Source: an uncultured Lachnospira sp. (GTDB taxonomy: Bacteria; Bacillota; Clostridia; Lachnospirales; Lachnospiraceae). From it: DNA of 58,749 nt. The translations under genes were made by a program, and so were the position numbers. The DNA is taken from NCBI GenBank assembly GCA_946186125.1, contig CAMHLZ010000018.1, forward strand, positions 1 to 58,749, given 5' to 3'. Shown piece by piece: positions 46,898 to 56,461 of this stretch. The stretch's first letter is position 1. Each line of letters starts with the position of its first letter. A model generated the notes under the pieces. That model searched no databases and had not been told where the DNA came from. It saw only the letters and a program-made list of their open reading frames with translations.

Positions 46898-47956
46898 ATG
46901 AAAAGACCAAGAATTATTATTGCAGATACAGATGAAAAATATATTTCATCATTACAATACAAGTTTGCCACAGAATTTTTTGATGCCGTTGATATAGAAA
47001 TAATTACGGATGAGGGATTTTTTAATGACTTATTTTCACAACCTCAAAAAGCAGATATTTTAGTTGTAAGTGACAATCTTTACGATATGTCAATTCAAAG
47101 ACATAACATTTCAAATATATTTGTGTTGATGGAAAGTGAAGAAGAAGAAAAAACAGGTGATTTAAATATTGTCAGGCTGATGAAATACACAAGTACAGGA
47201 GAAATATTAAATGAAGTAATCAGAAGAAGTCAGGGTACAATCCAATTTGATATTGATAATAAACAGGAGACACAGGTTGTTGTTGTAACATCTGCAACAG
47301 GAGGTGCAGGAAAGACAACGATTGCATTGGGAATAGCAGCCTGTCTGTCAAAAAACCTCAAAAAAACATTGTACATAAATGCAGGAAGACTTCAGGCTTT
47401 TAATTATATGTTTGATAATCAGACATCGGTTACGTCAAAAGAATTATATACACAACTGGCAGACAGTGATGCAAATATTTATGATGTTATAAAGCATTTT
47501 ATAAGAACAGAAGGATTTGCGTATGTTCCTCAATTTAAGACTTCACTTATGTCTTTGGGAATTGATTATTCTATATTTGAAAAACTAATACGCACTGCGA
47601 AAAAAAGCGGAGATTATGAATATATCATTGTGGATGCAGAAAGTACTTTCGATGAATATTTAACCGGTATGTTTGATATAGCTGATAAAGTTATAATTGT
47701 TGTTAATCAAAGTGAAAAATCCGTGCATTATACAAACAGGTTTGTATCTAATATTAATGGAGTTAATGGGGAGAAATATGTTTTTATATGTAATAATTTC
47801 AAGAAAGAGGAAATGAATTGTCTTATCAGACCGGATTTGGAATTGAAATTTAATGTAAATGAGTACGTAGGGGAATTTGAAAATTATTATTCAAAAAGAA
47901 TAATGGATTATGCGGGGGAAACAGGAATTAAAAAAAGCACGTTTTTGATTGTATAG
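46898..47956 (+). CDS. CpaE/TadZ-like ATPase with receiver-like N-domain
   Basis: 352 residues. The N-terminal ~115 look like an atypical response-regulator receiver fold (PRIIIADTDEKYISSLQYKF and KADILVVSDNLYDMSIQ), with an acidic pair at the usual position but no standard Lys-loop. The rest is a MinD/ParA-type ATPase with Walker A GGAGKTTIALGIAA (G135-T141), the switch region YEYIIVDAESTFDEYL and DKVIIVVNQSEKS. This architecture is that of CpaE/TadZ, the polar localisation ATPases of Tad/Flp pili. In this operon it may position the secretion machine. ATG 46898 follows AAGGAGA; it is 3 bases after the FHA gene. Confidence 0.8.
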   Translation: MKRPRIIIADTDEKYISSLQYKFATEFFDAVDIEIITDEGFFNDLFSQPQKADILVVSDNLYDMSIQRHNISNIFVLMESEEEEKTGDLNIVRLMKYTSTGEILNEVIRRSQGTIQFDIDNKQETQVVVVTSATGGAGKTTIALGIAACLSKNLKKTLYINAGRLQAFNYMFDNQTSVTSKELYTQLADSDANIYDVIKHFIRTEGFAYVPQFKTSLMSLGIDYSIFEKLIRTAKKSGDYEYIIVDAESTFDEYLTGMFDIADKVIIVVNQSEKSVHYTNRFVSNINGVNGEKYVFICNNFKKEEMNCLIRPDLELKFNVNEYVGEFENYYSKRIMDYAGETGIKKSTFLIV

Positions 47957-47974
47957 GGCGGAACGGAGGAAAGT

Positions 47975-48238
47975 ATGAAGAAGGAAAATGCCATCATACG
48001 TTTTAGAAAAGTACGGGAAAAAAAAGAGGTAATTCTTGAAATACCTCTTAATACTACAGCGAATGAAATCATAATAGCATTAAATGAGGCATATGATTTG
48101 GGAATTGATATATCTGATATGAAAAAATGTTATTTACAATGTGAAAATCCGATTGTGCTTTTAAAGGGTAACAAGACACTTAATGAGTTTGGAGTCAGAA
48201 ATGGTTCAATAATATATTACACTGACAGGGAGGAATAA
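47975..48238 (+). CDS. EsaB/YukD-type ubiquitin-like T7SS protein
   Basis: 87 residues with the beta-grasp pattern of YukD/EsaB: VILEIPLNTTANEIIIALNE, then MKKCYLQCENPIVLLKGNKT and LNEFGVRNGSIIYY. B. subtilis YukD is 79 residues. It lies 4 bases before essC, as in many T7SSb loci, where it regulates or supports secretion. GGAGG precedes the ATG. Confidence 0.85.
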   Translation: MKKENAIIRFRKVREKKEVILEIPLNTTANEIIIALNEAYDLGIDISDMKKCYLQCENPIVLLKGNKTLNEFGVRNGSIIYYTDREE

Positions 48239-48242
48239 AATA

Positions 48243-51200
48243 TTGGAAAACAGATATAAGATAACAATATTCGGAAAACATTTATATAAAGAAGTAGAGA
48301 TTTCTCCTGACACAGAATCATTAACGATAGGAACATCGATAGATGCTGATGTACGTTTGAGAAAAGAAATGTATTTTGAAAGTGTAAATATTGAACTTAT
48401 AAGACAGAATGAAGAACTGATACTATTTTGTAATGACAACATATACTTTAATCTTGGTGATTCCAGAAAACTTATAAAATTAAAGCTGGAGCATGGTATG
48501 ACTTTTAAAGTCTGTTATCAGGAGTCGGCTAATGAATTATTCGATATTGAATTTATGATTGATTTTGACTATCAAAAAAAAGATTATGATAGGATTGTTG
48601 ATATCAGTGAAGTTAAAAATTTAAAAATAAGTTCTTACAAAGATGCAGACGTAATAATTGATGATCCCTTATTTTCTGAAGGAGAAATTTTACTTGAAAA
48701 AAAGGATAATTCATGGATGCTTACTGAACATGAATGCAGATACGGTATTTTTGTAAACGGAGAAAAAATAAAAGGTATAAAAAAAATAAAGGACTACGAT
48801 TTTATATCAATAGTCGGGTATAGTTTTTTTATTAAGAAAAAATATTTGTATATGACTACTGATAAAAAAGTCAGGATTGGGGGATTAGTCAGTTTTATAA
48901 ATATAGAATCATCATCAGCATTTGAATACCCTAAGTTTAACAGAAGTACAAGAATACAATATGAATTGATTCCGAGGGAAATAGAGATATTGCAGCCACC
49001 CGTAAAACCACAGTACAGGAAAAAAAGTATATTATTTACTATAATTCCTACACTTGTTATGCTGGCTATGATTATTGTCCTTAGAGGCATAATGGGTGGT
49101 GGTGGAACATTTGTAATATATAGTGCCGTATCCATGAGCATGGGTGGAATAATGTCGGTGATTACATATATTCAGGATAAAAAACAATTTAATACTGATG
49201 TAAAGGAAAGAGAAGAAAATTATAAGAAATACATAGAAGAAAAAGAACAGGAAATAATGGATCTTCGTGATAATGAAGAAAAAATACGAAATAAAATATT
49301 TATATCATTAGAGGATGGTATTTCATACGTAACCGGTTTTGACAAGCGTCTTTTTGAAAAAAGTGTGACAGATAAGGATTTTTTGAAAATCTATCTTGGA
49401 ACCGGAACAGTAGAATCTGTTAATCCTGTACAATACACGAAAAATGAATTTGTTGACAAGGGTGACGTCCTATCTATGATGCCTGAAGAACTGGCATTAA
49501 GATACAAATATATCGAAGATGCTCCTATAGTTGCTGATTTTAACGAAGATAATGGAGTTGGAATAGTTGGAAAAAATAAGCATCTTATGAACATGCTTAA
49601 AAATATTACGCTTGATATCGCAATCAGACATTTTTATAAGGACGTACAGCTTGTGTATTTATTAAGTGGAGAGTTTATAAGAAGCTTTAAATGGGTAAGA
49701 TGGTTTCAAAATTCAACTATTATATGTGATGAAGAAAGCCGCAATGTTTTTTTGGAAAACATATATAAAGAATTATCGCTTCGTGAGATGCTTACAGAAG
49801 AGCAAAGGGAATGTACTTTTGATAAGTATTATGTCGTATTTGTGACAGATACTGCTATAATCAGTAATCATCCGGTTTCAAAATATATTATGAATGCAAA
49901 AAGATATGGATTCACATTCGTGTTCTTAGCTGAGCATGAAGAAATGATACCTATTGGATGTAATGAGATAATTCATATATCACATGAGACGGGAACTATA
50001 ATGAAATCCGACAACGGAGATGCTAAATTGGACTTTAAATATAATGTTGTATCTGACTCTATGGCAGAAAAAATAGCACTCAGGTTAAGTCCGGTTTATG
50101 TAGACGAGGTATCATTAGAAGGACAACTTACCAAAAATATATCAATGTTTGAAATGCTTGGAATCATTTCAGTAGAAGATCTTGATTTGAAACAAAGATG
50201 GGATGAATCGAAAGTATATAAATCACTTTCGGCGCCGATTGGAGTAAAATCAGGTAATGAGATTGTAAAACTTAATCTTAGTGATAAAGGTAACGCACAT
50301 GGTCCACATGGCCTTGTGGCAGGAACTACAGGTTCCGGAAAAAGTGAAATTTTACAGACCTATATTTTGTCGATGGTCAGTCTTTTTCATCCGTATGATG
50401 TTGGGTTTGTTATTATCGATTTTAAGGGCGGTGGAATGGCAAACCAATTTGCTTCGTTACCGCATTTGATTGGAACTATAACTAATATTGACGGAAGAGA
50501 AATTGACCGTTCATTGCTTTCTATCAAGGCAGAACTGGTAAAGCGACAGGAGATGTTTATGGAGGCAGGTGTGAATCACATCAATGACTATATTCAGCTA
50601 TACAAAGCCGGAAAGGTAAATAGGCCTATGCCTCATTTAATTATGATAGTAGATGAGTTTGCAGAACTTAAGGCAGAGTATCCTGATTTTATGAAAGAAT
50701 TAATATCAGCAGCCAGAATAGGAAGAACATTGGGAGTGCACCTTATATTGGCAACACAGAAACCGGCGGGAGTAGTGGATGCACAGATATGGTCTAATTC
50801 AAAATTCAAGCTGTGCTTAAAAGTTCAGACTAAAGAAGATAGTAACGAGGTATTAAAATCACCATTGGCTGCTGAAATAGTAGAGCCTGGAAGAGCGTAT
50901 TTTCAAGTTGGAAATAATGAGATTTTTGAGTTGATACAATCTGCATACAGTGGTGGACTTGTGCCGGATGCAAATGAAGAAAACAGACATATATTTGAAA
51001 TTAACGAATTAAATCTGTGGGGAAAGAAAAAATGTGTATATACAAATAAGAAGGTTTCAGATAATAAGAATCAACTAACACAATTGGACGCAATAGTAAA
51101 TTATATTGAATTGTATTGTAAGTCTAATAATATAAAGAAACTTCCGGGGATATGTCTGCCGTCTCTTGAAAAAATTGTTAATACAGAAAAATTAACATAT

Positions 51201-52739
51201 GAGAGAACAGAAGACAGAAATTATGAAATTCCGCTCGGGGTATTTGATGATCCACAGATGCAAAGACAAGGAGAGTACAGTATAGATTTATCACGTGACA
51301 ATGTCTACATAGTGGGTTCAGCACAGATGGGAAAGACGGTTTTGTTACAGACTATGGCATATGGAATTATAAGAAAGTATTCTCCTGAAGAGGTCAACTT
51401 GTATATAGTAGACTGTGGCAGCATGGTACTTAGTATTTTAGAAGAATCTGTAAATGTAGGAGGTGTCGTATTACCAAACGAAGAAGAAAAATGTAAGAAT
51501 CTATTTAAAATGCTCAATACGATTGTTGTTGAAAGAAAGAAAATGCTATCTGGAAAAGGTGTAGGAAACTTTGCTTCATATCTTGAGGCGGGATACAAAG
51601 ATATGCCATTGATAGTTGTAATGATTGATAACATGAGTGCTTTTAAAGAATATTTTCCTGATCAGACTGATATGTTAAACAGTCTTTCAAGGGAAGCACA
51701 GGGCGTTGGCATTTCATTTGTAATCACTGCTGCTACAAGTAACGCATTAAGCTACAGGGTTCAGGCTAATTTTGGTAAGAAGATAGCTCTTAATTGCAAT
51801 GATAAATCAGAATACAGCAATGTTTTTGGACATTGCAAAATGACTCCGTTAGAAAATGCAGGACGAGGACTTGTAATGATAGACAAGCGTATCATGGAGT
51901 GGCAGGCAGCGATATTTGGAAAAGACAAAAAAGAGGCAGAGCGAAGCCGCGAACTTAAAGAATTTGTCAGCGAAAGAAATAAACAGTTCAAAAAACATGC
52001 ACCGAAAATACCGATGGTTCCGGAAAGAATGGTGCTATTGGATGAAATGAAACAAAACGCTGAAAAATTTAGAAATGAAAGAATAATTCCTATAGGCATG
52101 AGATATGACAATGTTGAATATGACATGTTGGATATGGTTAAAAACGGTTCGCTTTCGCTTATCGGAGACAATGAATCAAGAATCAGGTTCATAAAAATGT
52201 TTATGGCAGCTTTAGCGAAAAACATTGTATTCCACAATGCTCAGGCAATTGTAATAGATGATAAACAAAAGAATTTAGGAACAATGAGCAAGTTAGGATT
52301 TGTAAGAGAGTATACCAATGATGTTTCGGAGGGACTTTCACTTTTGATGGATTATTACAATATGATGACAGACATGGAGGATGAAGAAGATGATGAAGAT
52401 ACCATACTAAATATTTTGATAATTAACAATCCGGATATTATAAGACAAATTAATACTGATAAGAATATGAGTAAAGAATTATCTGCGTTTTTAAAGAAAG
52501 CAAATGAAATGAAGGCATTTATGCTGCTTTCACATATAGATAATTCACCTGTTGGATTTAATGCTTCTGATTTGTTAAAGACATTAAAAGAAGAGAGGAA
52601 AGGAATTCTGTTTGCGCCGGTAACTGAAAATAAATTTTATGATATCAATGGCAGGTTAAGGGCTGATGCTGCATTTGATAATAGTATGGGATATCATTTT
52701 GATGGAGGAGTATATTACAGAATCAAGTTATTTGAGTAA
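48243..52739 (+). CDS. essC: EssC/YukB-type FtsK-SpoIIIE ATPase, T7SS motor
   Basis: 1498 residues, the normal EssC length. Residues ~1-200 hold two FHA-like beta domains (the second contains RYGIFVNGEKI). Two membrane spans lie at ~260-310 (ILFTIIPTLVMLAMIIVL, FVIYSAVSMSMGGIMSVI). Three ATPase domains follow. D1 has Walker A GTTGSGKS (694-701) and Walker B LIMIVDEFAELK. D2 has GSAQMGKT (1025-1032) and IVVMIDNMSAF. D3 is degenerate, with SLIGDNESRIRF near 1308 instead of a Walker A. The start is TTG 48243, with GGGAGGA 8 nt upstream and no nearby ATG. It powers export of WXG100 proteins and partners. FHA domains at its N-terminus could read phosphorylation by the operon's kinase. Confidence 0.95.
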   Translation: MENRYKITIFGKHLYKEVEISPDTESLTIGTSIDADVRLRKEMYFESVNIELIRQNEELILFCNDNIYFNLGDSRKLIKLKLEHGMTFKVCYQESANELFDIEFMIDFDYQKKDYDRIVDISEVKNLKISSYKDADVIIDDPLFSEGEILLEKKDNSWMLTEHECRYGIFVNGEKIKGIKKIKDYDFISIVGYSFFIKKKYLYMTTDKKVRIGGLVSFINIESSSAFEYPKFNRSTRIQYELIPREIEILQPPVKPQYRKKSILFTIIPTLVMLAMIIVLRGIMGGGGTFVIYSAVSMSMGGIMSVITYIQDKKQFNTDVKEREENYKKYIEEKEQEIMDLRDNEEKIRNKIFISLEDGISYVTGFDKRLFEKSVTDKDFLKIYLGTGTVESVNPVQYTKNEFVDKGDVLSMMPEELALRYKYIEDAPIVADFNEDNGVGIVGKNKHLMNMLKNITLDIAIRHFYKDVQLVYLLSGEFIRSFKWVRWFQNSTIICDEESRNVFLENIYKELSLREMLTEEQRECTFDKYYVVFVTDTAIISNHPVSKYIMNAKRYGFTFVFLAEHEEMIPIGCNEIIHISHETGTIMKSDNGDAKLDFKYNVVSDSMAEKIALRLSPVYVDEVSLEGQLTKNISMFEMLGIISVEDLDLKQRWDESKVYKSLSAPIGVKSGNEIVKLNLSDKGNAHGPHGLVAGTTGSGKSEILQTYILSMVSLFHPYDVGFVIIDFKGGGMANQFASLPHLIGTITNIDGREIDRSLLSIKAELVKRQEMFMEAGVNHINDYIQLYKAGKVNRPMPHLIMIVDEFAELKAEYPDFMKELISAARIGRTLGVHLILATQKPAGVVDAQIWSNSKFKLCLKVQTKEDSNEVLKSPLAAEIVEPGRAYFQVGNNEIFELIQSAYSGGLVPDANEENRHIFEINELNLWGKKKCVYTNKKVSDNKNQLTQLDAIVNYIELYCKSNNIKKLPGICLPSLEKIVNTEKLTYERTEDRNYEIPLGVFDDPQMQRQGEYSIDLSRDNVYIVGSAQMGKTVLLQTMAYGIIRKYSPEEVNLYIVDCGSMVLSILEESVNVGGVVLPNEEEKCKNLFKMLNTIVVERKKMLSGKGVGNFASYLEAGYKDMPLIVVMIDNMSAFKEYFPDQTDMLNSLSREAQGVGISFVITAATSNALSYRVQANFGKKIALNCNDKSEYSNVFGHCKMTPLENAGRGLVMIDKRIMEWQAAIFGKDKKEAERSRELKEFVSERNKQFKKHAPKIPMVPERMVLLDEMKQNAEKFRNERIIPIGMRYDNVEYDMLDMVKNGSLSLIGDNESRIRFIKMFMAALAKNIVFHNAQAIVIDDKQKNLGTMSKLGFVREYTNDVSEGLSLLMDYYNMMTDMEDEEDDEDTILNILIINNPDIIRQINTDKNMSKELSAFLKKANEMKAFMLLSHIDNSPVGFNASDLLKTLKEERKGILFAPVTENKFYDINGRLRADAAFDNSMGYHFDGGVYYRIKLFE

Positions 52740-52759
52740 TGAAGAAGGATGGTGGTTTT

Positions 52760-53122
52760 ATGGGAAGTACTAAAAGTAGTGGAGCAGGTGGACAAGGCGG
52801 AGGAGGGGGCAGAGGATATGGTCCTGTAGGATTAATTGATACAAATGCAATTAACGAAACTCATAAGCAGATTAAATCAATTGTAGAATCGTATTCATCA
52901 ATTAATAAGAGAGTATCAGATATAAAAATATCATTAAACGATAATTGGGTTGGCGAAGGAAACACTGAATTTAACTCTCAATATGATATGCTGATTAGTA
53001 AAATTGACGATTTTGGAGATACGTTAAAGGCACTTTATGATGCACTGGTAAGAGCGGAAGCTGATTATGAAGATACAGATGACGATATCAGACAGGATTT
53101 TGTTATGACTATGAAAGATTAG
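52760..53122 (+). CDS. WXG100-like protein with a Gly-rich N-terminus
   Basis: 120 residues from ATG 52760. The start is a Gly/Ser-rich segment (SSGAGGQGGGGGRGYGP), followed by a helix-turn-helix hairpin with the WxG turn NDNWVGEGNTEF and a YEDTD sequence (YxxxD/E-type export signal) near the C-terminus. An in-frame ATG at 52739 overlaps the essC stop and would add MKKDGGF; AAGGA before 52760 favours the shorter form. It starts a three-gene unit with two further helical proteins and might be a secreted partner or a targeting factor (Lap1-like). Confidence 0.78.
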   Translation: MGSTKSSGAGGQGGGGGRGYGPVGLIDTNAINETHKQIKSIVESYSSINKRVSDIKISLNDNWVGEGNTEFNSQYDMLISKIDDFGDTLKALYDALVRAEADYEDTDDDIRQDFVMTMKD

Positions 53123-53131
53123 GAGGGTGCC

Positions 53132-53533
53132 ATGAAGAGTAGTGATATAAAAAGAAAATGTGATCAGCTGAAAAAAGAAGCAAAAGTTTTAGGTAATAAT
53201 GTTGGTCAGCTTGAAAAGATAAGAGATAACTTAAGAGATAATTTTTATGATGAGGCAGCTGACATAAATAAAGAATTATCTAATGTACATTCGGATATGA
53301 ATAAAGCTATAAATATAGATGGTGTATATAATAATAACCTGAATATGATAGAAAAATATAAAGAGGTTAACCCGGATAACGACAGGATTATGATACAGGT
53401 TATATCAGGACTTGAAAATGAAATTCAGAGACTAAACGGCAAGAAAAATACAGCAGAAAACAATTACAAAATAGAAGATACAAACTATAAAAACGCAAGA
53501 AAAGAAGAATTGCAAAATTTGTTTCATTTTTAA
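53132..53533 (+). CDS. Small helical coiled-coil protein of the T7SS operon (Lap2-like?)
   Basis: 133 residues, nearly all predicted helix with heptad-like spacing (KRKCDQLKKEAKVLGNNVGQ, then VISGLENEIQRLNGKKNTAE), no membrane span and no WxG turn. YKIED near the C-terminus fits a YxxxD/E export signal. Small helical proteins like this often precede LXG effectors and act as heterodimeric targeting chaperones. The assignment is by size, fold and position only. AGGAGG precedes the ATG. Confidence 0.68.
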   Translation: MKSSDIKRKCDQLKKEAKVLGNNVGQLEKIRDNLRDNFYDEAADINKELSNVHSDMNKAINIDGVYNNNLNMIEKYKEVNPDNDRIMIQVISGLENEIQRLNGKKNTAENNYKIEDTNYKNARKEELQNLFHF

Positions 53534-53559
53534 AATTCTAAATAGATGGAGGTGGAAAT

Positions 53560-54786
53560 ATGAGTGTAAAGTTTTCTATATCATACTCTGAATTGTCAAA
53601 AGCGTCAAGAACGGCAAACAGAGCATCTGATAGATTTAAGACATATGCGAATAATTTAGATAACGTATATAAAAAATTAAGTAAATATAATGGAGAAAGA
53701 ACTGCTAATATTGAAACTGCTGAAACAAATTTAAACAAAAAAATAACCGAATTAAGAGAACGTGAAAAAGTATTTTATAATTATAAAAAAGATTTGGAAG
53801 ATTTAAAAGATGAATGTGTGCAGACTGATGAAAGAGTCAAAAATAATATATTAAAAATTACTGGAGAATTTAAAATCAGACATGGCATAAAAGACAGTAA
53901 ATTTTTAAATACCATAAATTATTATTTGACAAAATTTAAACGGGGAACGGCGGTCGGCAGGTGGATTGACAGGTATGTCACGATATATAAAGATTTGAAG
54001 AGAGAGATAAAAGAAAAGATAAAGTTCAGGTGGAATTATGAAGGAGGGAAGGAGTATGTTGTAAATATTTTAAAGTCTACAGGAGAATTTTTAGCTGTAA
54101 TTGCCGGATTTGTTACTGTTGTTTTCTTTTCGGGAGGTATTGGAATTATTACGTTTATTGCAGCAAGTTTTATATTAATTTTGGGAGCTGTAAATTATTT
54201 AGTGGATGTTTACAATGAGGAAAGAGCATTTGACGAGGCCAGATACAATAATGATCCTGCACTGGCCAGAAGAAGGAGAGATGAAAGTACTATACAAGAT
54301 ACTATCAGAAGAGAAAGTGATTCAAAAGAATTACATGCTGTTGCAAAAGGTTTAGATATAGGTAAAGCTGTTGCAAACACTATTTTAATATTCAATAAGA
54401 TAAGTAGTATATCTAAAAAAGATTTAAGCTTTATAAAACCAGGTAAAGACTATTTTGATTTATCATTAAAAAACCTGGTAGATGATTACAATGTGTTTTC
54501 TGATAATGCAAATGATGTCATTAAAGCATTATCGAATATTATGGATACATCGGCAGATATTTTGAATGGAGATTTTTCAACGGATTCTTTCCGGGATTAT
54601 ACATCATTAATTCAAACTGAAAAAGACGGTGATATTGGTTCATTGTCATTCGGAGATTTTAAGAGTTATTATGAAAAAGGTGAGAAGTTTTATAAAAAAT
54701 TTAAAAATAACGATGTGATACCAAAGGATGTTAAGAAAAAGATACGGGAGAGTATGAATAATAAGAGGGTTGTAGCTTTTCAATAA
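53560..54786 (+). CDS. T7SS-associated helical protein with a central hydrophobic hairpin, candidate effector
   Basis: 408 residues. The N-terminal ~105 residues are a long helical domain (ISYSELSKASRTANRASDRF, TAETNLNKKITELREREK-like heptads) comparable in size to WXG/LXG export domains, but without a clear LXG motif. A basic middle region is followed by a hydrophobic hairpin at ~177-217 (FLAVIAGFVTVVFFSGGIG, IITFIAASFILILGAVNYLV). A polar, helical C-terminal half of about 190 residues follows. No catalytic motif is seen. It might be an exported, membrane-inserting (pore-forming) protein or a structural membrane component. No obvious immunity gene follows; the next gene encodes a TPR protein. 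Confidence 0.65.
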   Translation: MSVKFSISYSELSKASRTANRASDRFKTYANNLDNVYKKLSKYNGERTANIETAETNLNKKITELREREKVFYNYKKDLEDLKDECVQTDERVKNNILKITGEFKIRHGIKDSKFLNTINYYLTKFKRGTAVGRWIDRYVTIYKDLKREIKEKIKFRWNYEGGKEYVVNILKSTGEFLAVIAGFVTVVFFSGGIGIITFIAASFILILGAVNYLVDVYNEERAFDEARYNNDPALARRRRDESTIQDTIRRESDSKELHAVAKGLDIGKAVANTILIFNKISSISKKDLSFIKPGKDYFDLSLKNLVDDYNVFSDNANDVIKALSNIMDTSADILNGDFSTDSFRDYTSLIQTEKDGDIGSLSFGDFKSYYEKGEKFYKKFKNNDVIPKDVKKKIRESMNNKRVVAFQ

Positions 54787-54807
54787 AAGGGAAAAAGAGG
54801 TACAGAT

Positions 54808-56130
54808 ATGGAAGAGAGAGAAGAAGTATTAGAGGCAAAAGATTTAAACAGGCAGGGAATAGCATTACTAAAGGCAGGCAAAACAGACGAAGCAGGAGAA
54901 AAATTCTTTAAAGCTATAGATGTCGAGCCAATGTTAATGGAAAGCTATAAGAACATTGGTGACATGTATATGTTAATTGAGGATTATCCGGAGGCAAAGA
55001 ATTATTACAAAAAAGCATTGCTTATAGAAAAATCCGGAGAGGTATATTTTCGATATGGAAATGCATGTATTATGAATGATGAACTTCAACAGGGATTAAA
55101 GCAATACAATTATGCATCATCACAGGGATATGAAAATGATGAGATGTATTATTTTATGGCTATGTCTTATGAAAACATGGACGATGATCAACTGGCGCTT
55201 AGATATATTCAGAAAGCTATAATTATAAATCCGGTAATGCCGGAGTATAAAGTGAAAAAAATAGCATTGCTTTTGAATATGAACCGTGTGGACGATGCGA
55301 AACAGGAAGTAGATCATTTAATCATAAGCGATCCGGATTTATTTGATGGATATCATTTGAAAAACATGATACTTATGCAAGAAAGTAATTGGGATGAAGC
55401 CGTTACATTTTCTAAGAAAGCCATGGAAAAATTTCCGGAAGATGTAGAGTTGATGTACGACCACGCAAAAGCATTAGGTTTATCCGGAAAATGTGAAGAT
55501 GCATTAAAAATCATAGAAATATCTAAGAAGATGAAATATTTTGAAGATTCAAGAGCAAAGATGACTTTGCTGGAAGCTGAAATTGAGGCTGAGCTTGGAA
55601 ATATTGATAATGCATATGAAAAGTGTAATGAGTGCATATCATATGAACAGGATGAAGTGGATTTAGAAGCACGATACATGAGAATAAATTTATCGATAGT
55701 ATTAAAAAAATATGAGGATGCAATAAATGACGCTAATGTCATAATTGATAGTGAAAACAGAGGTAATTATTATTTTTCAGCATTATATTACAGAGGGATA
55801 TGTGCATTAAAGCTTGGAAAAAATGAAGAGGCTGAAAACTATTTCAAAGATGCAATCGCATTGTACAGACTGGCAACGCTTGAGAGACCTGATGCATTTG
55901 AAGCATATCTGTACAGAGTAATGTGTTTAAAGGAATTAAAGGAATATGATAAAGCACTGGAATTGCTTGAATTTATTGAAAAATTAAGTGATGAAGTTGC
56001 TGAGGTATATACAATTAGAGCGGATATTTATTCTTTGATGGGTAAAGAAGTGCTTGCAAAAGAAGAACTTAAAAAAGCTTACGAGTTAAAACCCGAATTA
56101 AAGGAATTGTTTACGGAAAGTGGTGATTAG
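54808..56130 (+). CDS. TPR-repeat protein of the T7SS operon
   Basis: 440 residues made almost entirely of tetratricopeptide repeats: for example AKDLNRQGIALLKAGKTDEA, PEAKNYYKKALLIEKSGEVY, LALRYIQKAIIINPVMPEY and KLGKNEEAENYFKDAIALY. There are about ten to eleven repeats, no signal peptide and no membrane span, so it is cytoplasmic. TPR proteins work as scaffolds or chaperones; here it could bind WXG100 proteins or the preceding candidate effector. It starts 21 bases after that gene and ends 2 bases before the next WXG100-like gene. Confidence 0.88.
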   Translation: MEEREEVLEAKDLNRQGIALLKAGKTDEAGEKFFKAIDVEPMLMESYKNIGDMYMLIEDYPEAKNYYKKALLIEKSGEVYFRYGNACIMNDELQQGLKQYNYASSQGYENDEMYYFMAMSYENMDDDQLALRYIQKAIIINPVMPEYKVKKIALLLNMNRVDDAKQEVDHLIISDPDLFDGYHLKNMILMQESNWDEAVTFSKKAMEKFPEDVELMYDHAKALGLSGKCEDALKIIEISKKMKYFEDSRAKMTLLEAEIEAELGNIDNAYEKCNECISYEQDEVDLEARYMRINLSIVLKKYEDAINDANVIIDSENRGNYYFSALYYRGICALKLGKNEEAENYFKDAIALYRLATLERPDAFEAYLYRVMCLKELKEYDKALELLEFIEKLSDEVAEVYTIRADIYSLMGKEVLAKEELKKAYELKPELKELFTESGD

Positions 56131-56132
56131 TT

Positions 56133-56459
56133 ATGTCATTAGCATATAAAGCAGGCGTAAGTCTTGCAGCAGATACTGAAGTGCTTAGAACATCTGCTAA
56201 AGAATATAGTTCAATAGCCAGTGACATAAGAGAAATGGCAAAAAATCTGGATAAATTATTGGCATATCTCAGAGATACCGGATGGAAGACACCGGCAGGT
56301 GAAGCTTTTCAGGAACTTGTTAGGACTGACTGGAGTAAAAACATGGAAAAATATGCATCGTTATTGGAGACATTTAGTCAGACTCTGACTGAGGCTGCAA
56401 CAGAGTATGAACGGCTGGCAAGTGAAAATATAAAAAATACAAAGCTAACTAACTTATGA
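56133..56459 (+). CDS. WXG100-like protein, atypical turn
   Basis: 108 residues, a helical hairpin of WXG100 size. The turn is DTGWKTPAGEAFQEL, keeping the Trp but with WKT in place of WxG. The second helix contains WSKNMEKYASLLETFSQTL. No clear YxxxD/E export signal follows the hairpin, which suggests that export, if it occurs, depends on a partner. It directly precedes a canonical WXG100 gene, so the two may form an EsxA/EsxB-like heterodimer. Confidence 0.78.
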   Translation: MSLAYKAGVSLAADTEVLRTSAKEYSSIASDIREMAKNLDKLLAYLRDTGWKTPAGEAFQELVRTDWSKNMEKYASLLETFSQTLTEAATEYERLASENIKNTKLTNL

Positions 56460-56461
56460 TG

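Noticed and set aside
53560-54786. Firm LXG effector annotation
   Set aside because: No clear LXG motif, no known toxin domain and no immunity gene could be seen, so it is left as a candidate.
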